46,067 nucleotides of DNA from positions 1-46,067 of the forward strand of contig NZ_CACRUY010000045.1 of NCBI RefSeq assembly GCF_902652685.1, read 5' to 3'. Under the pieces are notes generated by a model. That model worked only from the letters and a program-made list of their open reading frames with translations. It was not told the origin of the DNA and ran no database searches. The DNA comes from Mycobacterium sp. Marseille-P9652 (lineage in GTDB: Bacteria; Actinomycetota; Actinomycetes; Mycobacteriales; Mycobacteriaceae). Shown here one piece after another: positions 1-8,783 of this stretch (its first letter is position 1; each line of letters begins with the position of its first letter). A program made the translations under genes and the position numbers.

Positions 1-90
1 CGCTGCCTCAAACGCCGCCTGGCGCGCGTCGTCTTCACCCGACTGCGAGCCGACCACCACCCCCACCCCGCACTGCAAACAGCTGCCTAA
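1..90 (+). mobile_element. IS110-family-like transposase, C-terminal fragment (partial)
   Basis: An open frame enters from the left edge and ends at TAA (88-90). The 29 visible residues are rich in Arg, beginning RCLKRRLARVVFTRLR. This pattern resembles the extreme C-terminus of IS110-family (DEDD) transposases, which are common in M. avium complex genomes. The catalytic parts lie outside the window, so the family call rests on a short tail only. It is followed by a short hairpin and then by amiA1 on the other strand. It could also be the end of another basic protein. Confidence 0.5.
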
Positions 91-93
91 ACC

Positions 94-113
94 TGCTCCT
101 TGACATAGGAGCA
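94..113 (+). terminator. Hairpin just after the transposase stop
   Basis: A perfect 7-bp stem TGCTCCT / AGGAGCA closes a 6-base loop, 3 bases after the transposase stop codon. It could be a transcription terminator or part of the right end of the insertion element. There is no U-tract, which is usual for mycobacterial terminators. Confidence 0.4.
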
Positions 114-137
114 ACGCACGCTCGCGGCAAGGGAAAC

Positions 138-1307
138 CTAGAGCAGGGCCGCCTGCTCGACGATGTTGACCATCACACGCAGCCCGATCGCCAGCGCGCG
201 CTCGTCAAGGTCGAAATTGGGCTGGTGCAGGTCGAGCTGCGGCCCCTCGCCCGGCCACACGCCCAGGCGCGCCATCGCGCCGGGGATCTCCTCGAGATAC
301 CAGGAGAAGTCCTCGCCGCCGCCGGATTGCCGGGTGTCGGCCAGTGCGTCGGGGCCGACGGCCTCGATGGCGTGGGTGAGGATGCGGGTCGAGGCGTCCT
401 CGTTGACCACCGGCGGCACGCCGCGGTGGTAGCGCAGCGTGTGCTCGATGACCAGCGGCGACAGCAGGCCAGTGACGGACTCGCGGATCAGCCCCTCCAA
501 CTCCAGCCAGGTGTGCCTGCTGGCGGTGCGCACGGTGCCGGACAGCACGCCCGTTTGCGGAATGGCGTTGGCGGCGACCCCGGCGTTGACCGCGCCCCAC
601 ACCAGCACCGTGCCGTTGCGCGGGTCGATCCGGCGCGACAGCACCCCGGGCAGCCCGGTGATCAGCGTGCCCAGCCCGTAGACCAGGTCGGCGGTGAGGT
701 GCGGCCGCGACGTGTGCCCGCCGGGCGAGTACAGCGTGATCTCGATCGAGTCGGCGGCCGACGTGATGGGGCCGTGCCGGACGGCGACCTTGCCCACCTC
801 GAGCCGGGGATCGCAGTGCAGGGCAAAGATTCGGGACACCCCGCTGATCGCCCCGGCGGCGATCGCGTCGATCGCCCCGCCCGGCATCAGCTCCTCGGCC
901 GCCTGGAAGATCAGCCGCACGCCGACCGGCAGCTCGGGCACCGACGCCAGCACCTGCGCGGTGCCGATCAGTATCGCGGTGTGCGCGTCGTGCCCGCAGG
1001 CGTGCGCGACGTTGGGCATGGTCGACTCGTACGGCGCCCCGGTCCGCTCGGCCATGGGCAGCGCGTCCATGTCGGCCCGCAGGGCGATCCGGGGCTCGCC
1101 CTCGGGACCCAGGTCGCACACCAGCCCGGTTCCGCCCGGCAGCACCTTGGGGTTGAGGCCCGCGTCGGCCAGCCGCTCGGCGACGAACTGGGTGGTGACG
1201 TACTCCTGGCGGCCCAGTTCCGGGTAGCGGTGCATGTGCCGGCGCCACTCGACCAGGTCGTCGCCGCGGGCGGCCAGCCAGCGATCGGCTGCGGAGGCGA
1301 GACTCAT
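138..1307 (-). CDS. amiA1: M20-family amidohydrolase AmiA1 (Rv3305c-like)
   Basis: A 389-residue metallopeptidase-type hydrolase of the M20D (aminoacylase / IAA-amino acid hydrolase) family. The metal site is visible as HACGHDAHTA near residues 102-111, FQAAEE supplies the catalytic glutamates, and GGGEDFSWYL sits near the C-terminus. It should hydrolyse an amide bond of an N-acylated amino acid or similar substrate in the cytosol; the substrate is unknown. Its ATG overlaps the TGA of the upstream amiB1 (ATGA at 1304-1307), so the two are translationally coupled. Length and gene order agree with M. tuberculosis Rv3305c. Confidence 0.9.
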   Translation of the reverse strand: MSLASAADRWLAARGDDLVEWRRHMHRYPELGRQEYVTTQFVAERLADAGLNPKVLPGGTGLVCDLGPEGEPRIALRADMDALPMAERTGAPYESTMPNVAHACGHDAHTAILIGTAQVLASVPELPVGVRLIFQAAEELMPGGAIDAIAAGAISGVSRIFALHCDPRLEVGKVAVRHGPITSAADSIEITLYSPGGHTSRPHLTADLVYGLGTLITGLPGVLSRRIDPRNGTVLVWGAVNAGVAANAIPQTGVLSGTVRTASRHTWLELEGLIRESVTGLLSPLVIEHTLRYHRGVPPVVNEDASTRILTHAIEAVGPDALADTRQSGGGEDFSWYLEEIPGAMARLGVWPGEGPQLDLHQPNFDLDERALAIGLRVMVNIVEQAALL

Positions 1308-2482
1308 GAGCGCGCCCGCCGCTCGTGCGCCGCCGTCACCCGGTCACGCTCGGTTGGCGTCTGCGCCAGGCGAACGACGGTGCGCGCCAGCATGATCGCG
1401 CCCTCGACGACGGCGCGGTCGGCGCTGGGCCCGGCGGCCGCGGTGGCGAAGGCCCGCTGGTGGACCATGGCCCCGCCGGCGTCGACCCCGATCACCGGGT
1501 GGATGCCCGGCAGCACCTGCGTCACGTTGCCCATGTCGGTGCTGCCCATCGGCAGGGCCGCCTCGTACTCGGGGGCCACCGGCTCGCGGCCGAGCCGGCG
1601 CATCTCGTCGCGGAAGACGTCGGACAGCCAGGTGTCGGGCTTGAGCTCCGCGTAGGGCGGGGCCGGGTTGTCGATCTCGTACTCGCACCCGGCGGCCAGG
1701 GCGCCCGCGGCGAAGCACGCGTACATCCTGCCCTCCAGCTGTCGCAACGAATCGAACTCCACCGCCCGCATCGCATACTGCAACGCCGCGTGCCCGGGGA
1801 TGACGTTGACCGCCTGACCGCCGTCGGTGACGATGCCGTGCACCATCTGGCCCGGCGCCAGTTGCTGGCGCAGCAGCCCGACGGCCACCTGCGCGACGGT
1901 CACGGCGTCGGCGGCGTTGATCCCCTGGTGCGGCGCGACGGCCGCGTGCGATTCCTTGCCACGGTAGTGCACGGTCGCCTCGGACAGCGCCAGCGAGCGG
2001 GCGGCCGCTATGTCGGCCGGGCCGGGATGCAGCATCACCGCGGCCGCGACGTCGTCGAACACCCCGGCGTCCAGCATCAGCGCCTTGCCGCCGCCCGCCT
2101 CCTCGGCCGGAGTGCCGATCAGCGCGACCCGCAGGCCCAGGTCGTCGGCCACCTCGGCCAGGGCCAGCGCGGTGCCGACCGCCGACGCCGCGATGATGTT
2201 GTGCCCACACGCGTGCCCGATCTCGGGCAGCGCGTCGTACTCGGCGCAGACCCCGACCACCAGCGGCCCGCTGCCGAAGTCGGCACGGAAGGCGGTGTCC
2301 AAACCCCCTGCGCGGGCGGTCATTTGGAAGCCCCGTTCGGCCACCAGGGCCTGCGCCTTGGCGCAGCTGCGGTGCTCGGCGAACGCGAGTTCCGGCTCTG
2401 CGTGGATGGCGTGGGACAACTCGACGAGGTCGCCGCCGTGCCGCCGCACGACATCCTCGACGGTGTCCAGGGCTGAGGGCAT
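1304..2482 (-). CDS. amiB1: M20-family amidohydrolase AmiB1 (Rv3306c-like)
   Basis: A 392-residue paralogue of AmiA1. The M20 metal motif is HACGHN at residues 90-95, followed by TPAEEAGGGK with the catalytic glutamates. This form resembles the p-aminobenzoyl-glutamate hydrolase / AbgB branch of M20D, but the substrate cannot be told from sequence. The start is ATG at 2482; on the minus strand a GATACT box lies 6 bases before it, so a leaderless transcript is possible. It is the first gene of a two-gene unit with amiA1 and lies 35 bases downstream of the cutinase gene, separated by a hairpin. Confidence 0.9.
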   Translation of the reverse strand: MPSALDTVEDVVRRHGGDLVELSHAIHAEPELAFAEHRSCAKAQALVAERGFQMTARAGGLDTAFRADFGSGPLVVGVCAEYDALPEIGHACGHNIIAASAVGTALALAEVADDLGLRVALIGTPAEEAGGGKALMLDAGVFDDVAAAVMLHPGPADIAAARSLALSEATVHYRGKESHAAVAPHQGINAADAVTVAQVAVGLLRQQLAPGQMVHGIVTDGGQAVNVIPGHAALQYAMRAVEFDSLRQLEGRMYACFAAGALAAGCEYEIDNPAPPYAELKPDTWLSDVFRDEMRRLGREPVAPEYEAALPMGSTDMGNVTQVLPGIHPVIGVDAGGAMVHQRAFATAAAGPSADRAVVEGAIMLARTVVRLAQTPTERDRVTAAHERRARS

Positions 2483-2498
2483 CCTCGCAGTATCTCAC

Positions 2499-2513
2499 CG
2501 CCGCAAAGCGGCG
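2499..2513 (-). terminator. Hairpin between the cutinase gene and amiB1
   Basis: A perfect 6-bp stem CGCCGC / GCGGCG with a 3-base loop, starting 4 bases after the cutinase stop codon on the minus strand. It probably ends or weakens cutinase transcription before amiB1, which has its own -10-like box. It is short, so it may be only an attenuator. Confidence 0.4.
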
Positions 2514-2517
2514 ACTC

Positions 2518-3174
2518 CTACACCAGTCCGGCGATGAATCCGGCGGCCTGGCCGGGATAGGGCGGCGCGTCGTAGTCGTGGTGCGCGTCCCGGTCGCGCC
2601 CGCCGACCACGCAAATGGGATCGCCGGGGCTGCACAGGTCGATGGCCCGGCCGGCGAACAGGCCCGTGGTCGACAACGGCGTGCCGAAGCGGTTGCCGGG
2701 GTTACCGAACACCGCGACCGCCGCGACCTTGTTGGCCAGGCCGGGGTCCAGCGGCGGGGCCGAGCCGAAGTTGCCGACGGTGTTGCCCAGCGGCAGGACG
2801 TCGGCCAGCATCGACACCGCGGCGGCGCCCTGCGAGAAACCGCCGAGCACAAGTTTGGTCGACGGGCACTGGTCGACCATCTGCGCGATGTGGTCGCGCG
2901 CGTCGTTGGCGGCGTCGGCGGTGGTGAGGAAGTTGTAGCTGGCCGGATAGTTCACCGGGTAGGCGTCGACGCTCCGCGAGCCGAGCCGCGACCGCAGGGC
3001 GGCGAACAGCGCGTCGCCCTCGGCGCCCAGGCCGGGCGGCTCGGCGGTGCCGCGGGCGAAGATCAGTTGGACGTTGGGGCAATCCGCCGCGGCCCTGGGT
3101 GCGGGCCCGACCATCAACGCGGCCGCCGCCACCGCACCGGCGGCCGCCGCGACCGGCAAAGCGCGAAAACTCAT
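2518..3174 (-). CDS. Secreted cutinase-family serine esterase
   Basis: A 218-residue exported alpha/beta hydrolase of the cutinase family (carboxylesterase, lipase or phospholipase activity on the cell surface or outside). An N-terminal signal peptide of about 30 residues ends near ADCP. The nucleophile motif GGFSQGAA places Ser114; Asp185 in GDPIC and His198/199 in DAHHD are the likely rest of the triad. ATG at 3174 is chosen because GAGG lies 9 bases upstream and the protein then begins directly with the signal peptide; an ATG at 3195 is possible. In M. tuberculosis amiB1 and deoD are neighbours with no cutinase between them, so this is an addition. Confidence 0.85.
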   Translation of the reverse strand: MSFRALPVAAAAGAVAAAALMVGPAPRAAADCPNVQLIFARGTAEPPGLGAEGDALFAALRSRLGSRSVDAYPVNYPASYNFLTTADAANDARDHIAQMVDQCPSTKLVLGGFSQGAAAVSMLADVLPLGNTVGNFGSAPPLDPGLANKVAAVAVFGNPGNRFGTPLSTTGLFAGRAIDLCSPGDPICVVGGRDRDAHHDYDAPPYPGQAAGFIAGLV

Positions 3175-3203
3175 GCGCCAGATCCTCACATACATAGCGA
3201 AGC

Positions 3204-3209
3204 TAAGCT
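3204..3209 (+). promoter_or_regulatory. -10 box of deoD (leaderless)
   Basis: TAAGCT ends 8 bases before the GTG of deoD at 3218, the geometry expected for a leaderless mycobacterial transcript. No good -35 box is visible. The same 43-base gap must also hold the divergent cutinase promoter. Confidence 0.45.
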
Positions 3210-3217
3210 CGCCCAGT

Positions 3218-4018
3218 GTGACCGACGTTGCATCCGACGACCTCGCGCGGCGGGCGGCCGGGGTCATCGCCGAACGCACCGGGGTCGACGGGCACGACGT
3301 CGCCGTCGTCCTCGGCTCGGGATGGTCGCCGGCGCTGGCGGCGCTCGGCACGCCGACCGCCGTGCTCCCCCAGGCCGAGGTGCCCGGCTTCGCGCCCCCC
3401 ACCGCCGTCGGCCATTCCGGCGAGCTGCTGTCGACGCGCGTCGGCGGCCACCGCGTGCTGGTGCTGGCCGGCCGGGTGCACGCCTACGAGGGCCACGACC
3501 TGTGTCACGTCGTGCACCCCGTGCGGGCGGCCTGCGCGGCCGGCGCCCGCGTCGTCGTACTCACCAACGCGGCGGGCGGGCTGCGCCCCGACATGACGGT
3601 CGGGGAGCCGGTGCTGATCAGCGACCACCTGAACCTGACGGCGCGGTCGCCGCTGGTGGGCCCGCACTTCGTCGACCTCACCGACGCCTACTCCCCGCGG
3701 CTGCGCGCCCTGGCCCACGACCTCGAGCCGGGGCTGGCCGAGGGGGTGTACGCGGGACTGCCCGGCCCGCACTTCGAGACCCCCGCCGAGATCCGGATGC
3801 TGCGCACGCTGGGCGCCGACCTGGTGGGGATGTCGACCGTGCACGAGACCATCGCGGCACGCGCGGCCGGCGCGGAGGTGCTCGGGGTGTCGCTGGTGAC
3901 CAATATGGCCGCCGGGATCGGCGGCGAGCCGCTCAGCCACGCCGAGGTGCTGCGCGCCGGCGCCGCGTCGGCCGCGCGGCTGGGCGCCCTGCTGGCCCGC
4001 ATCATCGAACGCCTGTGA
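3218..4018 (+). CDS. deoD: Purine nucleoside phosphorylase (DeoD/PNP)
   Basis: A 266-residue enzyme that cleaves purine (deoxy)nucleosides with phosphate to a free base and (deoxy)ribose-1-phosphate. The sequence fits the trimeric PNP / MTAP family: VVLGSGW near the start, [10 protein letters not shown] for phosphate and sugar contacts, [24 protein letters not shown], and VGMSTVHE near the base-binding region. GTG at 3218 is chosen over the longer open frame (from 3047) because it matches the family length (268 in M. tuberculosis) and lies 8 bases after a -10 box. One base separates it from pmmB, so the two form an operon in which PmmB can process the pentose phosphate produced. Confidence 0.93.
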   Translation: MTDVASDDLARRAAGVIAERTGVDGHDVAVVLGSGWSPALAALGTPTAVLPQAEVPGFAPPTAVGHSGELLSTRVGGHRVLVLAGRVHAYEGHDLCHVVHPVRAACAAGARVVVLTNAAGGLRPDMTVGEPVLISDHLNLTARSPLVGPHFVDLTDAYSPRLRALAHDLEPGLAEGVYAGLPGPHFETPAEIRMLRTLGADLVGMSTVHETIAARAAGAEVLGVSLVTNMAAGIGGEPLSHAEVLRAGAASAARLGALLARIIERL

Positions 4019-4019
4019 G

Positions 4020-5669
4020 ATGACGCCCGACGCCGACGAATGGCGGCGACCCGCTGCCCCCGGCGACGCCGGGCTTGCGATCGCCGCGGCCGAGTGGATC
4101 GCGCACGACCCCGACCCGGCGACCGCCGCCGAACTCGCCGCCTGCAGCCCCGAGGAGCTCGCCGCGCGCTTCGCCCACCCGCTGACGTTCGGCACCGCGG
4201 GGTTGCGCGGCCCGGTGCGCGGCGGCCCCGACGCCATGAACGTCGCGGTGGTGCTGCGCGCGACGTGGGCGGTGGCCCACGTGCTGGGCCGCGATGATTA
4301 TGCGGCGGGTTCCCGCGTGGTGGTCGGCGGCGACGCACGGCACGGGTCATCGGCCTTCGCCGTCGCCGCCGCCGAAGCGCTTGCGGCGCAGGGGTTTTCG
4401 GTGCTGTTGCTGCCATTGCCGGTGCCGACGCCGGTGGTCGCCTTCGCGGTACGCCGCACCGGGGCCGGCTTCGGCATCCAGATCACCGCGTCGCACAACC
4501 CGCCGTCGGACAACGGCTACAAGGTGTACGTCGAGGGCGGCATGCAGCTCGTCTCCCCCACCGACCGCCGGATCGAGGAGGCGATCGCCGGCGCTCCCCT
4601 GGCCGACCAGATCCCCCGCGCACCGGTGCAATTCGCCGACACCGACCTCGTCGAGCGTTACGTCGAGCGCGCCGCGGCGGTGCGGCGCGGGACGGGCTCC
4701 GTGCGGGTGGCGCTCACGCCGCTGCACGGGGTGGGCGGCGCGGTCGCGCTGGCCGCGCTGCGCCGGGCGGGGTTCGACGACGTGCACACCGTCGAGGCGC
4801 AGTTCGCGCCCGACCCCGACTTCCCCACCGTCGCCTTCCCCAACCCCGAGGAGCCCGGCGCCACCGACGCGCTGCTGGCCCTGGCCGCCGACAAGGGCGC
4901 CGACGTCGCGATCGCCCTGGATCCCGACGCCGACCGGTGCGCGGTGGGGATCCCGACCGCGCACGGGTGGCGGATGCTGTCGGGCGACGAAACCGGTTGG
5001 CTACTCGGCGAATACGTGCTGTCGCACACGCAGGGCCCGAAGCGCGTGGTGGCCAGCACGGTGGTGTCGTCGCGGATGCTGGCGGCGATCGCCGACCGCC
5101 ACGGCGCGACGCACGTCGAGACGCTCACCGGCTTCAAATGGCTGGCGCGCGCCGACGCCGGCGTGCCCGGCGGCACCCTGGTGTACGCCTACGAGGAGGC
5201 CATCGGGCACTGCGTCGACCCCGCCGCGGTGCGCGACAAGGACGGCATCAGCGCCGCTGTCCTAGTGTGCGACCTGGTGGCCGGGCTCAAGGCGCGCGGC
5301 AGTTCGGTGCCCGAGGCGCTCGACGAGCTGGCCCGGCGGTACGGGGTGCACGACGTCGCCGCCGTGTCGCGCCGGGTCGCCGACCCGGACGAGGCCGCCG
5401 AGCTGATGCGCCGGCTGCGTGCGGCCCCGCCCGACCGGCTGGCGGGTTTCGCCGCCACCGTCACGGACATCGGCGACGCGCTGATCCTCACCGGCGGCGA
5501 CGCCGCGGCGTCGGCGCGGCTGGTGGTGCGGCCGTCGGGCACCGAGCCGAAGCTGAAGTGCTACATCGAGATTCGCTGTGCGCCGACGGCCGACCTGGCA
5601 CCGGCGCGCGAACGCGCGCGGGCCCTGCGCGACGAGGTGGTGGGGGCCGTGCGGGCGTGGCCCAGCTAG
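4020..5669 (+). CDS. pmmB: Phosphohexomutase / phosphopentomutase PmmB
   Basis: A 549-residue alpha-D-phosphohexomutase. The phosphoserine loop TASHNP puts the catalytic serine at residue 158, the metal loop DPDADR is at 301-306, the sugar-recognition motif EEAIGH follows, and the phosphate-binding motif RPSGTEPK lies near the C-terminus. It moves phosphate between C1 and C6 (hexose) or C1 and C5 (pentose). The position directly after deoD suggests that ribose-1-phosphate or deoxyribose-1-phosphate is a real substrate, although M. tuberculosis Rv3308 is named for phosphomannose. It ends 75 bases from the converging upp gene. Confidence 0.92.
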   Translation: MTPDADEWRRPAAPGDAGLAIAAAEWIAHDPDPATAAELAACSPEELAARFAHPLTFGTAGLRGPVRGGPDAMNVAVVLRATWAVAHVLGRDDYAAGSRVVVGGDARHGSSAFAVAAAEALAAQGFSVLLLPLPVPTPVVAFAVRRTGAGFGIQITASHNPPSDNGYKVYVEGGMQLVSPTDRRIEEAIAGAPLADQIPRAPVQFADTDLVERYVERAAAVRRGTGSVRVALTPLHGVGGAVALAALRRAGFDDVHTVEAQFAPDPDFPTVAFPNPEEPGATDALLALAADKGADVAIALDPDADRCAVGIPTAHGWRMLSGDETGWLLGEYVLSHTQGPKRVVASTVVSSRMLAAIADRHGATHVETLTGFKWLARADAGVPGGTLVYAYEEAIGHCVDPAAVRDKDGISAAVLVCDLVAGLKARGSSVPEALDELARRYGVHDVAAVSRRVADPDEAAELMRRLRAAPPDRLAGFAATVTDIGDALILTGGDAAASARLVVRPSGTEPKLKCYIEIRCAPTADLAPARERARALRDEVVGAVRAWPS

Positions 5670-5744
5670 CGGTGATCGCAAGCGCGGCGGTGGGGGCACC
5701 CCGCGGAGCTGGGGGACCGGGCGCCGCGGGTCACCGCCATCGAT

Positions 5745-6368
5745 CTAACGCGGCCCGAACTGGCGGTCGCCGGCGTCGCCCAGGCCGGGCACGATGAAGG
5801 CGACGTCGTTGAGCCCGTCGTCGACGGCGGCGGTGAACAGCCGCGCGCCGGGGGCCGCCTTCTCCAGCGCCGCAACGCCTTCCGGGGCCGCGACCGCGCA
5901 GAGCACGGTGATGTCGGTCGCGCCGCGATCGCGCAGCAGGCCCACCGTGTACACCAGCGAGCCGCCCGTGGCGAGCATCGGGTCGAGGACCATGACGGGC
6001 ACCCCGGCCAGGTCGTCGGGCAGCGACTCGAAATACCCTGCGGCACGGTGGGTTTCCTCGTCGCGGGCCACGCCGACGAATCCGACCCTCGACTCGGGCG
6101 ACAGGGCGAGCGCCTGGTCCACCATGCCCAGCCCGGCGCGCAGCACGGGCACCAGCAGCGGCGGGTCGGCCAGCCGCACGCCCGCCGTTTCGGCCAGCGG
6201 CGTCCGGAACGGGAACGTCGCGCGCGCCGCGTCGCGGGTGGCCTCGTAGAACAGCATCGCGGTCAGGTCGCGCAGCGCGGCGCGGAAGCCGGCGCTGCCG
6301 GTGCGTTCGTCGCGCATCGCCGTCAGCCGCGCGGCCACAAGCGGGTGATCGACGACGCGTAGCTCCAC
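5745..6368 (-). CDS. upp: Uracil phosphoribosyltransferase
   Basis: A 207-residue enzyme making UMP from uracil and PRPP in pyrimidine salvage. Diagnostic motifs are [10 protein letters not shown], the PRPP loop [13 protein letters not shown], and the C-terminal uracil-binding segment [12 protein letters not shown]. The GTG at 6368 gives the M. tuberculosis Rv3309c length of 207; a TAACCT box lies 8 bases before it on the minus strand (6377-6382), suggesting a leaderless mRNA. It is transcribed divergently from sapM and converges on pmmB. With deoD here and cdd-deoA-add nearby it completes a nucleoside salvage cluster. Confidence 0.95.
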   Translation of the reverse strand: MELRVVDHPLVAARLTAMRDERTGSAGFRAALRDLTAMLFYEATRDAARATFPFRTPLAETAGVRLADPPLLVPVLRAGLGMVDQALALSPESRVGFVGVARDEETHRAAGYFESLPDDLAGVPVMVLDPMLATGGSLVYTVGLLRDRGATDITVLCAVAAPEGVAALEKAAPGARLFTAAVDDGLNDVAFIVPGLGDAGDRQFGPR

Positions 6369-6376
6369 GGCAGTCG

Positions 6377-6382
6377 AGGTTA
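6377..6382 (-). promoter_or_regulatory. -10 box of upp (leaderless)
   Basis: Reads TAACCT on the minus strand, 8 bases before the GTG of upp. It shares the 93-base divergent region with the sapM -10 box on the other strand. Confidence 0.45.
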
Positions 6383-6449
6383 GATGACAATCGGGTTCCG
6401 TTGGGCGGACACGCTTGCGCGGGTGCCGATCAGGGCCCGCGACCGCCCA

Positions 6450-6455
6450 TATACT
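6450..6455 (+). promoter_or_regulatory. -10 box of sapM (leaderless)
   Basis: TATACT, a near-consensus SigA -10 element, ends 6 bases before the GTG at 6462. No matching -35 box is seen at the right distance. Confidence 0.55.
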
Positions 6456-6461
6456 CCCGGC

Positions 6462-7337
6462 GTGCGGCGCCCCACGCGACTGGCCCGAGCGGCCCAGCGA
6501 GCCCTCCAGATGGCCGGCGCGGTGGCGATCGCGGCCATGGGGACCACAGCTCCGCGGGTCAACCTCACCGCGGCCGCGGTGCCGCAGGCCGCGCACGTGG
6601 TGATCGTGATCGAGGAGAACCGGGCGCAGAGCCACATCATCGGCAGCAGGTCGGCGCCGTTCATCAACGCGCTGGCGGCGGGCGGCGCCAACTTCACCCA
6701 GTCGTTCGCCGAAACCCACCCCAGCGAGCCGAACTATCTGGCCCTGTTCGCGGGCAGCACGTTCGGGGTGACCACAGATGCCTGCCCCGTCGACGCCGGC
6801 GCCGCGCCGAACCTGGCCTCCGAGCTGCTGGCCGCCGGCTACACGTTCGCCGGGTTCGCCGAGGGCCTGCCCGCGCCCGGCTCCGCGGTGTGCAGCGCGG
6901 GCAAGTACGCCCGCAAGCACGTGCCGTGGGCCAACTTCACCAACGTGCCGCCGGCCGACTCGCTGCCGTTCTCGGCGTTCCCGACGGGCAACTACGCGGC
7001 CCTGCCCACGGTGTCGTTCGTCATCCCGAACAACGACAACAACATGCACGACGGGTCGATCCCGCAAGCCGACGCCTGGCTGAACAGCCAGCTGTCCGGC
7101 TACGCAAACTGGGCGGCCGCCAACAACAGCCTGTTGATCCTCACGTGGGACGAGGACGACGGCGGCCCTCACAACCAGATCCCGACCGTCATCTACGGCG
7201 CCCACGTCCGGCCCGGCGCCTACCCCGAGCAGATCAGCCACTACAACGTGCTCTCCACGCTGGAGCAGATGTATGGCCTGCCCAAGACGGGTTACGCCGC
7301 CAACGCCCCGGCGATCACCGACATCTGGGGCGGGTAG
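6462..7337 (+). CDS. sapM: Secreted acid phosphatase SapM
   Basis: A 291-residue protein with an N-terminal signal segment and a phosphoesterase domain. Motifs shared with M. tuberculosis SapM (Rv3310) include [52 protein letters not shown] and [20 protein letters not shown]. In M. tuberculosis SapM is a secreted phosphatase that removes PI3P from phagosomes and blocks their maturation; the same role is inferred here. GTG at 6462 is preferred to ATG at 6384 because a TATACT box lies 6 bases before it and the upstream part would contain the promoter. The neighbours upp and the Rv3311-like gene keep M. tuberculosis order. Confidence 0.9.
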   Translation: MRRPTRLARAAQRALQMAGAVAIAAMGTTAPRVNLTAAAVPQAAHVVIVIEENRAQSHIIGSRSAPFINALAAGGANFTQSFAETHPSEPNYLALFAGSTFGVTTDACPVDAGAAPNLASELLAAGYTFAGFAEGLPAPGSAVCSAGKYARKHVPWANFTNVPPADSLPFSAFPTGNYAALPTVSFVIPNNDNNMHDGSIPQADAWLNSQLSGYANWAAANNSLLILTWDEDDGGPHNQIPTVIYGAHVRPGAYPEQISHYNVLSTLEQMYGLPKTGYAANAPAITDIWGG

Positions 7338-7364
7338 GCGCCGGGCTCCCCCGGCGCTCGTCGC

Positions 7365-7370
7365 TATTGT
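7365..7370 (+). promoter_or_regulatory. -10 box of the Rv3311-like gene (leaderless)
   Basis: TATTGT ends 7 bases before the ATG at 7378. It supports that start over the longer upstream open frame, which would overlap sapM. Confidence 0.45.
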
Positions 7371-7377
7371 GTGCCGC

Positions 7378-8697
7378 ATGGCTGCTGACCTCGTGCCGAT
7401 CCGCCTGAGCCTGTCCGACGGCGACCGCTACACGCTGTGGGCGCCCCGCTGGCGCGACGGCGCCGACGAGTGGGAGGCGTTCCTCGGCAAGGACGAGGAC
7501 CTGTACGTGTTCGAGACCGTCGCCGACCTCGTCGCGTTCGTGCGCAACGACACCGACAACGACCTGGCCGACCACCCCGCGTGGGAAGACATGACGTCGG
7601 CGCACGCCCACCGGTTCGAGCCCGCCGAGGACAAGCGGTTCGACCTGGTCGCGGTCGAGGAGCTGGTGTCGGAGAAGCCCACCGAGGAGTCGGTGAACGC
7701 GCTGGCCGGCGTGCTGGCCATCGTGTCGTCCATCGGTTCGGTGTGCGAGCTGGCCGCGGTGTCGAAGCTGTTCAACGGCAACCCCGCGCTGGGCACGGTC
7801 CCCGGCGGCATCGACCACTTCACCGGCAAGGCCGGCCAGAAGCGGTGGAACCAGATCGGCGAGATCATCGCCCGCGCCTGGGACGACGTGCTGAGCGCGG
7901 TCGACGGCATCGTGAGCACCCCCGAGGTCGACGACGAGGCGTCGGCCAAGGCGGCCGAGGAACTTGCCGAGGAGCCGCCCGAAGAGCCGGAAGAGGAGAC
8001 CGAAGACGACGCCGAGGCGGCGGCCGAGGAGGATTCCACCGACGAGGCGGAGGTCGACGAGGCGGAGGCCGAGGACGGGGACGACGAGGCCGGCGACGAG
8101 GAGCCCGAGGAGGTTCGCGCGGCCGGCGACACCGTCGTGCTCGGCAGCGACGAGAACTTCTGGCTCAAGGTGGGCATCGACCCGATCCGCATCATGACCA
8201 GCTCCGGCACGTTCTACACGCTGCGCTGCTACCTGGACGACGAACCGATCTTCCTGGGCCGCAACGGCCGGATCAGCGTGTTCACCTCCGAGCGCGCGCT
8301 GGCGCGCTACCTCGCCGACGAGCACGACCACGACCTGTCCGACCTGGCCACCTATGACGACATCCGCACCGCCGCCACCGACGGCTCACTGCGGATCGAC
8401 ATCACCGACGAGAACGTCTACGTCCTGTCCGGGCTGGCCGACGACTTCGCCGACGGCCCCGACGCGGTGGACCGCGACCAGCTGGACCTGGCCGTCGAAC
8501 TGCTGCGCGACATCGGCGACTACTCCGAGGAGAGCACCGTCGACAAGGCGCTCGAGACGAACCGCCCCCTGGGCAAGCTGGTGGCCCACGTGCTGGAGCC
8601 GGAGTCGGTCGCCAAGCCGCAACCGCCGTACGCGGCGGCGGTGCGCGAGTGGGAGAAGCTCGAGCAGTTCGTCGACGGGCGACTGCGACGGGAGTGA
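7378..8697 (+). CDS. Rv3311-like protein with two related halves joined by an acidic linker
   Basis: A 439-residue protein of unknown function with no signal peptide or membrane segment. It has an N-terminal globular part (about 1-180), a linker of about 60 residues (185-246) made mostly of Glu, Asp and Ala, and a C-terminal part (255-439). The halves look like diverged copies: residues 35-72 ([11 protein letters not shown] ... [12 protein letters not shown]) line up with 292-329 ([11 protein letters not shown] ... [12 protein letters not shown]). Length and position match Rv3311 of M. tuberculosis (420 residues), also uncharacterised. The ATG at 7378 follows a -10 box by 7 bases. I do not assign a function. 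Confidence 0.85.
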   Translation: MAADLVPIRLSLSDGDRYTLWAPRWRDGADEWEAFLGKDEDLYVFETVADLVAFVRNDTDNDLADHPAWEDMTSAHAHRFEPAEDKRFDLVAVEELVSEKPTEESVNALAGVLAIVSSIGSVCELAAVSKLFNGNPALGTVPGGIDHFTGKAGQKRWNQIGEIIARAWDDVLSAVDGIVSTPEVDDEASAKAAEELAEEPPEEPEEETEDDAEAAAEEDSTDEAEVDEAEAEDGDDEAGDEEPEEVRAAGDTVVLGSDENFWLKVGIDPIRIMTSSGTFYTLRCYLDDEPIFLGRNGRISVFTSERALARYLADEHDHDLSDLATYDDIRTAATDGSLRIDITDENVYVLSGLADDFADGPDAVDRDQLDLAVELLRDIGDYSEESTVDKALETNRPLGKLVAHVLEPESVAKPQPPYAAAVREWEKLEQFVDGRLRRE

Positions 8698-8783
8698 GGC
8701 CCTGACGGGCGCCGGCGCGTTTGACGGGTCGTCAAGACTCCTCTTTACTGGCCGTATCGGGCCTCGACAGGGAAGGTGAGCAC

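Noticed and set aside
5670-5744. Possible terminator between pmmB and upp
   Set aside because: Several short GC-rich pairings are possible (for example GGGG with CCCC), but no single clear stem stands out.
8721-8783. ATG-type extension of VWA copy 1 to 8721
   Set aside because: The extra 21 residues have no counterpart in copy 2 or Rv1481, and a good ribosome site precedes GTG 8784.
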